The position numbers and the translations under genes are program-made. A DNA stretch of 64,000 bases from Ziziphus jujuba (lineage: Eukaryota; Streptophyta; Magnoliopsida; Rosales; Rhamnaceae): NCBI RefSeq assembly GCF_031755915.1, contig NC_083385.1, positions 18,435,001 through 18,499,000 of the forward strand, given 5' to 3'. Positions 14,155 through 26,519 of the stretch are shown piece after piece. The stretch's first letter is position 1. Each line of letters starts with the position of its first letter. The notes beneath the pieces were generated by a model, which made no database searches, was not told the DNA's origin, and saw nothing but the letters and a program-made list of their open reading frames with translations.

Positions 14155-14460
14155 GGTTTTTTTGGGTGCACCAGTGAATGACTTCGAAAAGGTTCCAAAA
14201 TTTGAGGCCAAGATGTTTGAGAAAATGACGGAGAGAGTGGAAGGAACGGAAAGGGTCGACTGGTAGCGATGCTTTGCTTGATTTATTTGGAAGGGAATCG
14301 TAGAGAAACGATCCGAAGAAGTGATCAAGGCGATTCGGCGGAGCTGTGACGGTGGAACGGAAGCATCGCGTCGCCGAAAGCCCACCGCGACTAAAAGAGA
14401 CCTGTCCGAAGAGAGCAGCAGAGAAAGACAGAAGTTTTACCGTTCAGTTTTTGAGTTTAA
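14155..14460 (-). promoter_or_regulatory. MIC60 5' leader and proximal promoter (inferred)
   Basis: Region directly upstream of the MIC60 start codon. It is GC-richer than its surroundings and is preserved in the duplicate at about 20020-20325, so the copied unit included the transcription-start area. No unambiguous TATA box was seen. The MIC60 frame is open from 14385 to the ATG, but no in-frame ATG occurs there, so a longer N-terminus is unlikely. Confidence 0.45.
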
Positions 14461-17339
14461 CTCATTTATTTCCCTTGTTTTTTTTTTTTTTTTTTTTCTC
14501 GATTTTTCTTGGGTGTTCAATGGCAAATCCATAAATTTTTTACTATATTGTTTTTTTTTTTTTTCTTATGAAATATTATATTATTGTTTTTCCCCTTTTT
14601 TTTTTTTTTTTTGGGGGGGGGGGGGGGGAAGGAGTAAAAGAACCAGATTCAGATAGAGCATGTTTAATATTTATTTTTCAATACTGGGTAAGTTGCCAAT
14701 TTTTAAAGGCAAAATGAGTAAGGCAAACAATGGGCATTGGTGCAAATAAGGTAAAATAGAAAAATAGAAAAGTATCAAATATTATAAAAATAAAAAGTAT
14801 CAAATATTGGACGATTTTATCAAATATGAGCTTTGCATTTATATACTGTAGATAAAGGGTGAATATACAAAACACCCTTAAGCCTTCAGTTAGTTATAAT
14901 TTATAGGGTTATAATATATATATATATATATATATAAATATATATATAATATTTACCAAAAATGAAAAAGTGTTAGTATCATTTAAATTTTACTCGCTGG
15001 ACTATGACACATTATTCTTTTTATTTTGCATCCTAAATTAAAAATTTTCTCACTTTATCATCAAATTATAGTTTTTGTAACATTTTAGTACAACTAAAAG
15101 CATTTTACAGATAAATTTAATGAAGTTAGCTGTATACAAGCTACGTAGCTATGTTTAGAAATAATTTTATTAAGTTTTATTTCTTTTTTCCTTGGTAGTA
15201 TGTATGGCTAATTTAGCCAAATTCATTTGGGAAAAAAAAAATTGCATAATTAGATCAAAGTGATAAAAAAACAAAATTTTTAAAATTAACGTGAGAAAAT
15301 TCATCGTTTAGAAGGTGAAAAAAGTATCGTAGTTCAAAGAATAAAATGACATTAACCCTAATTTATATTATATTAATTTGTTAACTATTAATAAATTATT
15401 ACATCATTTTATATCCAAAATTTTAGTAAACAAGTTGGTACTATAGCTGTACTTGTGATAATGGCAGAAGGACTGTAGCCGTCTTGTTGCCCTTAATATC
15501 CATTTTGATGGATAAAAAAAAAATTGGAGAAATAATTGTTATTATTATTATTTTTCTGGATAATAGGAGTGGAGGATTCCAACTCCTATTTTTACATCAA
15601 AATGGTTGACTTTATCATTGAATTGTCTCTTTAAAAATTATAAATTAAGTATTGAGAATAATTGGCATAGGTAATAAGGAATGATGATGATGACTGCTAT
15701 TATTATTATTATAATGAAAGATTATTATTATTATTATTTTTGAAGTAAATGATTATTATTGTTATTTGAGTTGTTCACCTTGGAAGTTTAGAAAAATAGA
15801 AGAGATGGACCTTTTAACTTTTAATTTAAAGTTTATTCTGAATGTGGCAAATAAGTAGAAAATATCAGATTACATTTAGGGGAACTGTCATTGTAAGAAA
15901 ATACCCAACATTGGATGAGTTTCTTTGTGGAATGTGGATGCATGAGAAAGATATTGATATCTATGATATTGAAAAAGATCCATGCCAAAAATTCCAAACA
16001 AATTGCTTGTTTCCTTCAAATATAACAGTTTTCAAAGCAAAAATATGGCCCATCTATTCAAAGAAATGAAATTCTTCTTCAATGAAAAAAAATAATAAAA
16101 TAAAAATAAAAATAAAGCTAAAAAAAATAAAAAAAGGCCCTTGCCTCGACTTTTTACAAAGTTAAAAAGATGTTGTCTCACATAGAATAGTTTGTTCAAT
16201 CACATATCTGCCTACAAACTCGTAAGTACAGACATGTTTGGGGGAGCATATGACCCGCCCTTCATATAAGCATGGAGATTAGAGATTGTTGATGAAGAAC
16301 ATGCTGTTTCATGCTCAATTCCATGCTTCAAAAGATTCAAAGATAGGAAATTTGATCATCTTGGTTTCCTACACTTTGTGGCACTTTGTTTGCTTCTTTA
16401 TTCAAATTTTGATCATATTGAATTTAGTTATGATTATATAAAAACCAAATACCATTTCGGAGATTCAATTTTCACTGAGTTACCAAATTGGTGGTTACTT
16501 GTATGTTCGGTTGTCTTTTTTGCGAGTGTGTTACCAATAATATATTATGCTTGGGGCATAGATTTAGGTAGAGAAACTAAAATAAGACCCAAAAAAAAAA
16601 TAATAATAAATAAATAAAAATGAAGATAAAATGAATTTATCATATGTTTTAATTGAAAGTTTAAAGTCTGAAATAACTATTTGAAATCATGCCTCAATTT
16701 GGTTCCCAACTTATTTTTAAGTAATGTGACCCCAAAAAACATATTTCCAAGACAATTTTATTATATAAACTAACCATTAAGATTCAAATTCTTAATAAGA
16801 ATCCAACATACACGATTAAAATTTAGCTTTCATCTGAGTGATAGAATATATATGTTGCTTGGGTTTCAAAAGAATAGTTATGTCTTAAAATTGGGAATTA
16901 TTCCCAGAAAAGGAAGAAAAAGAAAAAGAAAAAAGAAAAAAGAGATTTCGAATATCAAAACAAACTTTGTTGTTGGAAGAAAATATCCATACAACTAATC
17001 TCAATAAATAAATGTTCTATTCCACAACCTATTATGAGTGCCTTTCTCAGCATTCAGCCCCCCCCCAAAAAAAAAGAAAAAAAAAAAAAGAAAAGAAAAA
17101 TCTATTATGAGCGCCTAAATCTACCGTTGTTCCTCATTGTAACAAACTATAATGTCAGCAATATTCATAGGATAGTGAACTAACAATAAAAGCTTTCAGC
17201 ATAAAAAGAAATAACAACAAAAGCGAAAGAAATTACTAGGAGTCTAGGACTGTGGCGACGTTTCTAACAAAAAGCAAGGCATACCACCATCTTCTTTAAC
17301 AACGAAGGTTCTTTTTGATCCTGCAGTCTAAGTAAGCCA
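14461..17339. other. AT-rich intergenic DNA
   Basis: No gene recognised. It contains long T runs, a 16-nt G run at 14613-14628 directly after a T run, a (TA)n tract near 14910-14950 and ATT triplet tracts near 15540 and 15720. Two frames (15842-16069 and 16378-16617, plus) look superficially protein-like but have no recognisable domain and no partner exons. Confidence 0.55.
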
Positions 17340-18872
17340 TTATTGCTTCTTAAGTGCATTCATCTTGTCCCTGAGATAGTAAAGCTTGGCTCTTCTCACT
17401 TTCTTTTAGTCCAGCACCTTTATCTCCTTAATATTAGGGGAATACCTATCATAAATTGCCCAACGCTTATGGTCATTTTGTGAAGCTGAGAGAGCATATT
17501 CAACTTAGAAACAAATGATCCAAGCAGGTAAACCGTATACATGGGACGTCAGAAATTTCTATGATCACCACAGATTAATTTTCAGAGGAAAAAAAAAATA
17601 TTATACCAAGAAGCAGATTAAATAAACAGTTATTCATCTGAAACAGTAACTAAGGAATCAAACTCTTGTTATCTCAGCATGCGATGATGAGATCATTTTT
17701 AACATACTTAAGCAACAGAAAACAAGTTTCCATTCTTAAAAATGGGGAATCTGCTAAAGGACCTCTATTCAAAGGAAGTGATAATTTTACACTGGCTGTC
17801 AATCAGCTGCAATGCCCACTTTTACTGAGGTTCAAGTCTGATAGTATTAAGGCAAAATTTGCTTCTACTACCTAGCATAATTAATTATTGTTTTAGAAAT
17901 AATAGATCAACAAGCAAAATTGCATGGAATCAAAAGTTAGACTGACGGACAATTGTGATTAGATAGTTCTTTCACCACCATCTTATTACAATAAATTACT
18001 GTCTCTTTCACCATCAATAGAATTTACAAGAGGTAAGTGATGTCTACAGAAAGTACTAAAAGCGCTCATTGAAATTATTTAGAATGTATAACCATACAGT
18101 TAGCAATATCAGCATATACAATAATAATGCATCCTCTCCATATAAAAGCAGCAAGTCCAAAAGGCTATCTACCACTCAAATAAAAATTAAAGGAGATAAA
18201 TTCTAGATCTACTTACAGTGGAAAAAGGGATTCAACTCCAACCCCAGCCACTAGCCTCCTTATTCTAAACGTAATATTTAAACCAGCATTACATCTTGCT
18301 ATGACAATGCCTTTTAGAATTGAAACATGTCGCTTGTTCTCAGCTACTTCCTTTTTACATATAAAAGGTTATAAGTAACAATTTAATTCTCTAACAAACC
18401 CGCATTTGCCGTTACCAGAAAAATGGAAAAATTAATCCCTTAAACAATAACTTAGCATACCACGTTCAGTTGCATGATATAACCAGGTTTTATATCTGGT
18501 ATTTCTCTATGCGCCTTCACTTCCTCAACAGCTTCCTTATCTATACTCTGCAATGTCAACCGTGAAAAAATAAAGGGAGGGAAGAGAGACTGAGCTATTT
18601 GTTATCATCCAATAAATTGGATGCTAGCCTGCATTATGTGTCTGGCAGTTTTATCAAGCCTCTTAAATTTGATGCAGGGAGCTACAACGGAAACAGATGC
18701 AGATGTATCATGTGAGGCTGATTCAAGTGAATTTCCCACTGTTGTAATGCACCTGATGGGGAAAGGAGGTAGCACTGCTGCACATTTAACCAACTGTGGT
18801 CCATGATATATGACTGACGCTGATACTGATGGTAAACCATTACTACAGATTGTTGATGACTCATTTAGGCAG
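17340..18872 (-). pseudogene. Mitochondrial-type ribosomal protein bL19 copy, intron-containing, with premature stop
   Basis: Four exons can be joined: 18872-18629, 18547-18461, 18350-18217 and 17445-17340. They encode the diagnostic plant bL19 phrases [52 protein letters not shown] and KKVRRAKLYYLRDKMNALKK. bL19 is a large-subunit protein at the inter-subunit bridge. Faults: an in-frame TAA at 17406-17408 replaces the first residue of the KKK run and would remove the last 22 residues. The first intron would use GC instead of GT as donor (after 18629). Several normally conserved positions have also changed (for example IARCNAGLN). Introns are retained, so this is a DNA-level copy, not a retrocopy. 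No presequence exon is identified with confidence. Upstream, in the same orientation, lies a broken MIC60 5' copy. A marginally functional truncated gene is possible but less likely. Confidence 0.8.
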
Positions 18873-19419
18873 CTGGAATATGTCTGGGAGAATATATTAC
18901 AAGCATATATTGAAACAGTAGAAAGCCTAGTAATTGATCAGGTACAAAAATTGTGCACTTCAATTCACAAGAACATGACATCAAAGTAATATGGGCATGC
19001 AAAAAGAGGTAAATTTTACAAAGAAGTGCAGTTAAAGCATCATTACTGGTCATTCAGAGTGAAATGAACAGTAAAGTTTTAAATGGAAAAGAAGAAGAAT
19101 TCTTCTTCTAATTTCCTATCAGGAGAATAGATTATGTTCCCCTTATGGCCTCAAAAAATAGGATTGATCTTTACATACCTTTAATATGTTGTATTATTTT
19201 ATTTAATATAGCCCTGTTAAGCATAGGATGGAGAATTAGTTTTTCTTTTCTTTGCACCTTTTTTCTATTTTTAAAGAACATGTTTTTCATTTAAACAAAT
19301 GTGACAACCCACGCCCATGAAATGTACTTGAAAGTCACTTAGATGCATACATGCTTAAAAAAAATGCTCAGAGAATTAAGAAAAACACATAAATGCTGCA
19401 GAAGATTGAATACAAACCT

Positions 19420-20325
19420 TGGACAAAGAGCCAAAAAAGCGACCCATGCAGCACCATTTGGCAGCAGCAAAACCAGGATTTGGAGATGCATTTTTCTGGG
19501 GTATAGTTGAAATTCATTTCCAAGAAATGTGGGTATCTGATGCAATTGTTGAAAGGATGAAAAAACAAAATTGCACCCCAAAAAAAAAAAAGAAAAAAGA
19601 AAAAGAAAAAAAGAAGAAGGTAAAAATGGAAATATAAATCCAATTCATGTTCAATTAAAAAAGATAAATACTATCACATTAGTAATGCAATGGGTACAGT
19701 CAATATAGGGGATACAAACTTCTTAAGAGTAATCACATAAGCATACAATGACACATTAATACCAATAATTTTGAACTATCATTATTGTTTTGGTGTTTCC
19801 CAATTTAACCTAATCGACATTGACATGCAATTTGACATAGAAAATTACAATTTAAATACCAGATTTGTAAACTACCCAGGGATTATTCCAACAGCACGCT
19901 GCAATGACGACTCCAAAATTGACCTGCAAAAAACCTCATCAATGCCATCAATAGCAATGCCAATGATCTTAATCAAGAATCCAAATTCGTAAATTTTCGT
20001 ATCGGTACCTCCGCAACATGGTTTTTTTCCGATGTACCAGAGAATAAATTTGCAGAGGTGCGAATATTGAGTGCCAGATGTTTGAGAAAATAACTGAGAG
20101 AGTGAAAGTAATAGAATGTTCAACTGATAGCGACGCTTTGGTTGCTTTACTGAAAGACAATCGTAGAGAAAGGATAAAGGGGTAGTGATCAAGGCGATTC
20201 TGCAGAGCTTTGACGAAGAAACGGAAGCATCGTGTTGCCCAAAACCCACCGCCACTAGAAGAGAGCAGTCTGAAGAGAGTAGCAGAGTGAGTGTGGTTTT
20301 AACCGTTTGGTTTCGTATTTTTAGC
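19420..20325 (-). pseudogene. Duplicate of MIC60 promoter, exons 1-2 and start of exon 3
   Basis: About 0.9 kb matches 13500-14458 of MIC60 in order and orientation. Exon 1 is 20019-20009 (start MLRR, donor GTACCG retained). Exon 2 begins at 19923 after a TGCAG acceptor and encodes SILESSLQRAVGIIPG, then a TAG (19872-19874) where MIC60 has a Gln codon. Intron 2 is conserved. Exon 3 resumes at 19536 with PTFLGNE but has lost one base relative to MIC60, shifting the frame. Similarity fades after the position of the MSKF motif. It lacks the membrane anchor, coiled coil and mitofilin domain, so it cannot encode MIC60. The upstream promoter-like part is retained, so it could still be transcribed. 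Confidence 0.9.
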
Positions 20326-20330
20326 ACCTA

Positions 20331-22831
20331 TATGCCCCCTAATTATTAGAATTTTTCACTTTAATCCCTTAATTTTTTTATTTTACCACTAATCCTTAAA
20401 TTTCAATTATTGATCTACTATTCATTCACAAATTATTTTTATCTGTTCTTCTAATAATTTAAAAATATGCAATGTACTTGATGTACCTGCAAAAAATTTT
20501 ATCAGTAATCTGTATGCTTCAAAACTATTAAAAATAAATTTTAAAAAAAGCTTAACTGCCAAATGCAAAAAAATTAAAATTTAAGGATCAAAGTACCTTA
20601 AAAAATTAAATTAGATACCAAAATTCGAAAGTATAATAATTGAGAGTATAGATGCTAAAAACCCTTTAGTTTTATTTGTCTTTGCTTTTCCATTTACTTT
20701 GGCTTTTGGCTAGCAATCTATAAATTTTCTATCATATTGTAGTTTTTTTGTTTAATGGAAATTAAATTGCCCTTAATAAAGATTAAGAAATCGGAGAGAA
20801 CATTTAATAAGTATTGTTTAATGTGTCTTAGAAAATATTTCTTTTAGGAAAATATTGCACCAGCATTATATAGTTTACTTTGTGAGTTTTTTTAATTACT
20901 TATTCTGCACCTTCAAAATTTATAAAATTGGTGTAATTATATTTCACCTATGAACTGTAGCATATTTTATACAAATAAATGTATATATATTTTTTCAACA
21001 ATATTTTATATTTATTTTGCTTTCAAATAAAAAATATTGTTCATATGACCCTTTGAATTATTGCTTTCCTGTATGGAATCAATTCAATCAAACTTTTTCT
21101 TTGATTTGGTTAGTTTGGTCAGTCCAGATGCTCTTTTTTAAATTTAAGATCTCCCAAGAATTAGTCATTTTACCAGTAGACTGTTTTCAATTAGAAAATA
21201 GTTTAACAAAAAAAAAATAAAAATAATAATAATAATAAACACAGAGTTCATGCCAGTGTCCCAAAAACAGTCTAACAGTAGAACCACTAATTTCCAAAAC
21301 ATCTAAGAGATATACTTAGTGAACAATTAGGTGTTTTAGCATTATTAAAGCCAAAATAAAGGTTTTTGTAATGCATTGATTGACTATAAAAAAGCTTTTA
21401 CCACATTTATTAGGTTTAGAAGATAATTAATACAATTTAAATAGAACCACAAAGAAGTAAGATTGATGCATACCTCCTGGCCATTCACAGTCTATATCTG
21501 CATAGCCATAATCAGCATTAATTTATAAATATATATATCTATATAAATAAGATTAATGCAGTAAATGTTCAAAGTTTGAGCCCTAAAATTTGAAAGGTCA
21601 CAAACTTTAATGATAAATCAGAAATCAATAGTATTGAAATAATTTTAATGGATGAATATTTTTTTGTTACATATTGATGATATATTTAATATTATTATTA
21701 TTATTTGTTTCAATAAATCTAATTTTTATTTATTCTTTAATTTACTGTTTCAGATTATTTTAAATTATTATTATAACAAATAATAGATATAATATAATTT
21801 AACATTTGTATGTAAATGTGCATGTAATATATATATATAATAACATCAAATCTTAAATATTACTATTTAATTATTATTTCTTATATTATATATATATATA
21901 TATTTCTATATTATATAACAGTAAGATAATTAGTAAAAAAAATTTTCATATGTCATTATTATATTTGAATATAATTAATTATTATAGATTATTTTTGTAA
22001 TCATTTCTTATGATTATACATACTGTACATCACACGAATTTATATTAGTTATCAATAGTGGAACATAACTCTTCCTATGTTGATAAAATTAGCTCCTAAG
22101 TATCTATACCCGAAAAAAGAAAAAAAAATCATTACCATACATAAGGAATTAAAACAACATTTGGATTGTATGTATACTCATGATACAAAGTTATAAGAAT
22201 GCATTTTGAAAACAACGAAATTTCACTGAATCATTGATTACCTCCTTCATATGCCACCTGCATTACCAACAAAAGTTATCGGAAAAAAAAAAATAGCAAA
22301 AAACTCAAATTTACAACTTGGAGACAAACCAAACTAGCTTAAGGATACAAGGTCCCGCAATTTGGCAGCATTAATCCTTCATGCAATTAGAATCTTGGAT
22401 TTTGGTTGTACACGGGAAAACCTATATCAAGATAAATATATATAGAGCAATACTATAATGTGGTTCTTTTATATGCGGATATGCATCATAGACTCTTCTA
22501 ATATATATATATATATATATATTTTTTTTTTCGAGAAAAATTTCAAATACTCCCATTTGTACTAAATGGAATTGAACTCTTTCCATAGATTTAATGCCAT
22601 CTAATAAAATAATCTACATCATATGCTTGCAAGGCAGAGTTAGCTTTCCTTTCCATCTCCAAATGTCTTTCTCCAGTCATTTAGTCTCCCTCTCCTTCGT
22701 CCTTCGTCTCTCTCTTGCTTCTTTTTTGTCTCTTCTGTTAAAAATATTTGTGGACTCTACTACTTGGCAACAAAGTTTGCTCCTTAATGACCGGATCTTG
22801 TATTTGGTGTTGTAAATATATTATGAAAAGG

Positions 22832-22887
<56 letters not shown>

Positions 22888-22971
22888 ATGTGGAATAAAA
22901 TTGCAAATACAAATACAAGAAATTGACAAAAATAAGATTAAGAACCTGTATGTTTTTAGCTTTAATCTGCT
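20331..22971. other. AT-rich intergenic DNA
   Basis: No gene recognised. It contains 'actttaatcccttaattt'-type text near 20350, many ATT and TA tracts (for example 21885-21902 and 22500-22522), a CT-rich patch at 22650-22735 and the compound TA/TG microsatellite listed separately. Confidence 0.6.
22836..22886. repeat. (TA)n(TG)n compound microsatellite
   Basis: About 15 TA units pass directly into about 10 TG units. Likely polymorphic. Confidence 0.9.
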
Positions 22972-23416
22972 AGTTGAAAAATAGTCTGAGGCCTGTGTGG
23001 TACCACAGTCTTCTTAAGACAATTTCCGTCCTACCGATGCATATATTTTTTCGACGGTTGTCTCCCAGGATATAACGGATTCTGAAACATTGGACTCGGT
23101 ACCACCAAGATTTTCTCTCGAACTTTCGGTGCACCTTTGCTATACCACACTACTAGACAAAATGCAGGAAAATAATTTTTCTCTCTTTTGCCAAAAAAAA
23201 AACACATGAGGGAGTAGAAGAATTCTATTTGGAAAAACACAAAAAAAAAAAAACAAAAAAAAAAAAACCTATTTTCTTCTTTTTTCCTTTTCCTTATTCC
23301 ACACTCCTAAAACGGAAAACAATTAAAGCAAGCCATTAATGGCCCAATTAAAGCCCACTAATTCATAATCGTTCAAACCAAATAAATACAAAACCAAATA
23401 AATATAAAACGTTACA
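22972..23416 (-). mobile_element. 3' LTR of the copia element (boundaries approximate)
   Basis: Directly downstream of the copia RNase H region, on the minus strand, lies a purine tract GTGGGGGAT (about 23417-23425) and then a sequence beginning TGTAACG at 23416. A polypurine tract followed by TG is how a 3' LTR starts. The LTR contains A/T runs and ends somewhere near 22972. The far end was placed by eye and is uncertain because no second LTR is available for comparison. Confidence 0.6.
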
Positions 23417-23957
23417 ATCCCCCACATGAATGATTTGACTACTTGGATTATGCAAGACTCGGGTGGTAAAGTTCTGCAGTTGGAACCTGCATAAGATATG
23501 TAGATGTTACTCTTTGAACCTTTCCTTGTGAGACTATATCTTCTTTACTGACTAATGGTAAATGCGATATCTTTAAACCATTTCGTCGTTTATGTAATGA
23601 CAACATATTTCACACAGATTCCTTCCTGGTACACTTCAGTTCTCACTGTTGTGTTCATTTTGGCCCTGAACACCTACCTGGTTATGCAAGAGCTTCTAAA
23701 GAATTGCGTCTTTAACAATTCTCCTTTGAAATGACAACTCTTCTCTCTCACATAGGTGATTTCATTTTACAATGTAATCATCATCCTATGCAAAGATTAC
23801 TAAACATACACTTATAGGAATCATTAAAAGCTTAATTCTTAACCTACTTATATCATTGTTTCATCATAGAAATGGACAGAGGATTAACCTTCACAATGAT
23901 CCATATCAATCTTTACAATTGCTTTGTCCCATTGAACCTAGATCTTGAGATCTCCAG

Positions 23958-25600
23958 TCAACTAGGTTGGGTTTCCATCATATCGACTTTACTCATGGGT
24001 TTCAATCCCATTCTCCTCGATGATTTCTCAACTAATTCTCTATTTAACCCTTTGGTTAGTGGATCCGCAACGTTATCTTTTGACTTTACATAGTCTATCG
24101 AGATAACTCTAGTTGTGATTAATTGTCTAATGGAATTATGTCTACGACAAATGTATCTAGACTTTCCATTATACATCACATTCAGTGCTCCATCAATCGT
24201 AGATTGACTATCACAATGTACACTTATTGCTGGCACAGGTTTAGGCCATCTTGGAATGTCCTCCAAAAATTGGCATAGCCATTCTACCTCTTCACCACAT
24301 TTATCTAATATGATAAACTCATATTCCATCATGGATCGAGCTATTACTGTTTATTTTGAGGACTTCCAGGTTACGGGTATATCCGCTAATGTAAATACAT
24401 AGCCACTAATGGATTTTGAATCCTTAATATCTGATATCCAATTAGGATCACTGTATCCTTCTAATACAGCTGGATATCTTGTATAATGCAGTCTATATTC
24501 ACGAGTACATCGTAAGTATCTTAATACTCTAATGATTCCTTTCCAATGATTATCATTCAGATTACTCGTGTATCTACTTAGTTTACTTATACCGTAGGCT
24601 AAGTCTGGTATTGTACAATTCATTAAGTATATCAGACTTCCAATCACCCTTCTATACTCCACTTGAGATACACTCTTTTTTATTCTTGGATAAGTGTAAA
24701 CTCATATTTATGGGTGTTCTGGCTATACTAGTATCATCTTTACTAAAATTAGCCAATACTTTATCCACATAATGCGTTTGACTAATAATGATTCCATTAG
24801 AAGTCCTTGTGATTTTCATTCCTAAAATCACATCAGTAAGCCCCATATCTTTCATATCAAATTTAGATTTCAATATTGCTTTTGTAGTTCGGATCATATC
24901 GTTGTCATTACCTACTATGAGTATGTCATCTACATACAAACAAAGAATCACATATCCATTCTCTATATCTTTTACGTAGATACACTTGTCACACTTATTT
25001 ATTTTAAACCCATCACTAAGCATGGTATTATCAAATTTTTGATACCATTGTTTCGGAGCTTATTTAAGTCCATATAAAGACTTTACCAATCTACAAATTT
25101 TCTTTTCTTTTTCTGGTGCGAAGAAACCCTTGGGTTGCTCCATGTAGATCTCTTCATCTAGATCTCCATTAAGAAATACCATTTTCACATCCATTTGATG
25201 TACCTCAAGATCCGCAATGCAGCGATCGCTAGAGTACTATCCTTATGGAATTTATTATCGTCACTAGAGAATAAGTATCAAAATAATCAAAGCATTCTTG
25301 TTGCTTGTATCTTTTAATTACGAGCCTTACCTTGTATTTTTTTTTAGTTCCATCTACTTTCATCTTCTTTTTAAAAATCCATTTGTAATCAAATGTTTAC
25401 AACCTGGTGGAAGATCTACTAATTCACAAGTGTGATTTTGCAAGGTAGAATCTATCTTACTTTTCTAAGGTTCTTTCCATAAATTCCCGTCAGGAGAATT
25501 TATAGCCTCTTGGAAGTTTTAAGATTCACTTTCTAACATATAAGTAAGAAAATCCGGACTGTTGGATTTTTCCGTTCTCACTCTCTTGCTATGTCTAAGC
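23958..25600 (-). pseudogene. Ty1/copia polyprotein 3' half (reverse transcriptase and RNase H), decayed
   Basis: Minus-strand fragments in pol order. The N-terminal RT part (about 25600-25030) is heavily mutated. 25023-24652 carries the catalytic LYVDDILIVG motif and GMKITRT. 24662-24351 carries [19 protein letters not shown], and 24332-23958 carries the RNase H phrases CDSQSTIDGALN and SKDNVADPLTKGL. The two halves of the RNase H region are in one frame, separated by a single TAA where copia elements usually have Gln (after WKSSK). The RT and RNase H parts are in different frames, so there is a frameshift near 24655. Gag, protease and integrase are missing. The element is 5'-truncated and dead; the element's LTR follows at 23416. 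Confidence 0.9.
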
Positions 25601-26279
25601 TCCACCTCTGTTTCTTGTTTTTGATTATTATATTGTGGTCATTTTAGCTATATTAAAAGGAAAACAATAAAGGAAACAAGATGATAGCATACAGCATAAG
25701 AAAATTAAGTTTTCATTTCAAAACAGCGTACTACATGAAATTGGCATACAATATAATATTATAAAAAATAAAATGTAACTCCTTATGCTGTTTGGTTTTA
25801 AAAGAAGTAACATTTCTTCTGTTTGGTATATGATAGATAATGAAAAGGATAGATAAGAAAATCAGTGCTTAAATTTCTCAATTTATCTTGTACCAATATA
25901 AACAAATTATCCTTAAAGTTTATTAGCTAGGTGTTTCAATTCTCAATTATCTACTGACTAAAGGGAGAAGAAAAAAACATATATGTATAAACATTAAATT
26001 GAGTTTTTGAAGTTAAGATTCAATTTTAATATGAATTCATTGAAAATTTTAACATAAAAAGAAATGCTAATTATCCAAACCTCAGAACAAGTAATGACGG
26101 ACCAACCCCAAACCACGACGCCTTCAATATATTTTTACTTTGCAATTTTTAAAAATTCTTTCTCTAATCTATTTACCGTTTTCTCCGCTACACACGTAAA
26201 ATTGTACTCTCTGCACCTCTTTCTATCCGTCCTACTCCAGGACGCACTTTTTTTACTTTTGGTTTTCATTTTACATTCA
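25601..26279. other. AT-rich intergenic DNA
   Basis: No gene, repeat boundary or RNA was recognised between the copia remnant and the dispersed-repeat fragment that hosts the LINE. Confidence 0.5.
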
Positions 26280-26483
26280 TTTTTTGATTTTATATTTAAT
26301 ATAATTATAATATTCATCATTTATTTAATCAATATTTTTTTGTTATAATATTTTAAAAATGTACTCTAATTAATATTTTTAATATAATATAATTATTTAA
26401 TACAGTTAGTTAATAAAAATATTTATAACAGGAATAGTTATATCCCGCTCCTAGGATGTTTAAGAAATTTTAAAATATCTTCC
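26280..26483 (+). repeat. Dispersed repeat, copy A, left part
   Basis: Matches 51110-51250 and 52070-52290 of the same window (phrases 'aatattcatcatttat', 'ggatgtttaagaaa', 'aatatcttc'). It stops at the LINE insertion point and continues on the other side at 31530. Confidence 0.8.
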
Positions 26484-26519
26484 TTTTTTTTTTTTGAATA
26501 TAGGAAATAGTTTCTTTAA

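Noticed and set aside
15842..16617. Two protein-like plus-strand frames (75 and 79 codons)
   Set aside because: No domain, no in-phase splice partners and AT-rich flanks; consistent with chance.
22738..22984. Frames rich in HTHT and IYIY or VCVC
   Set aside because: They are direct translations of the TA/TG microsatellite.
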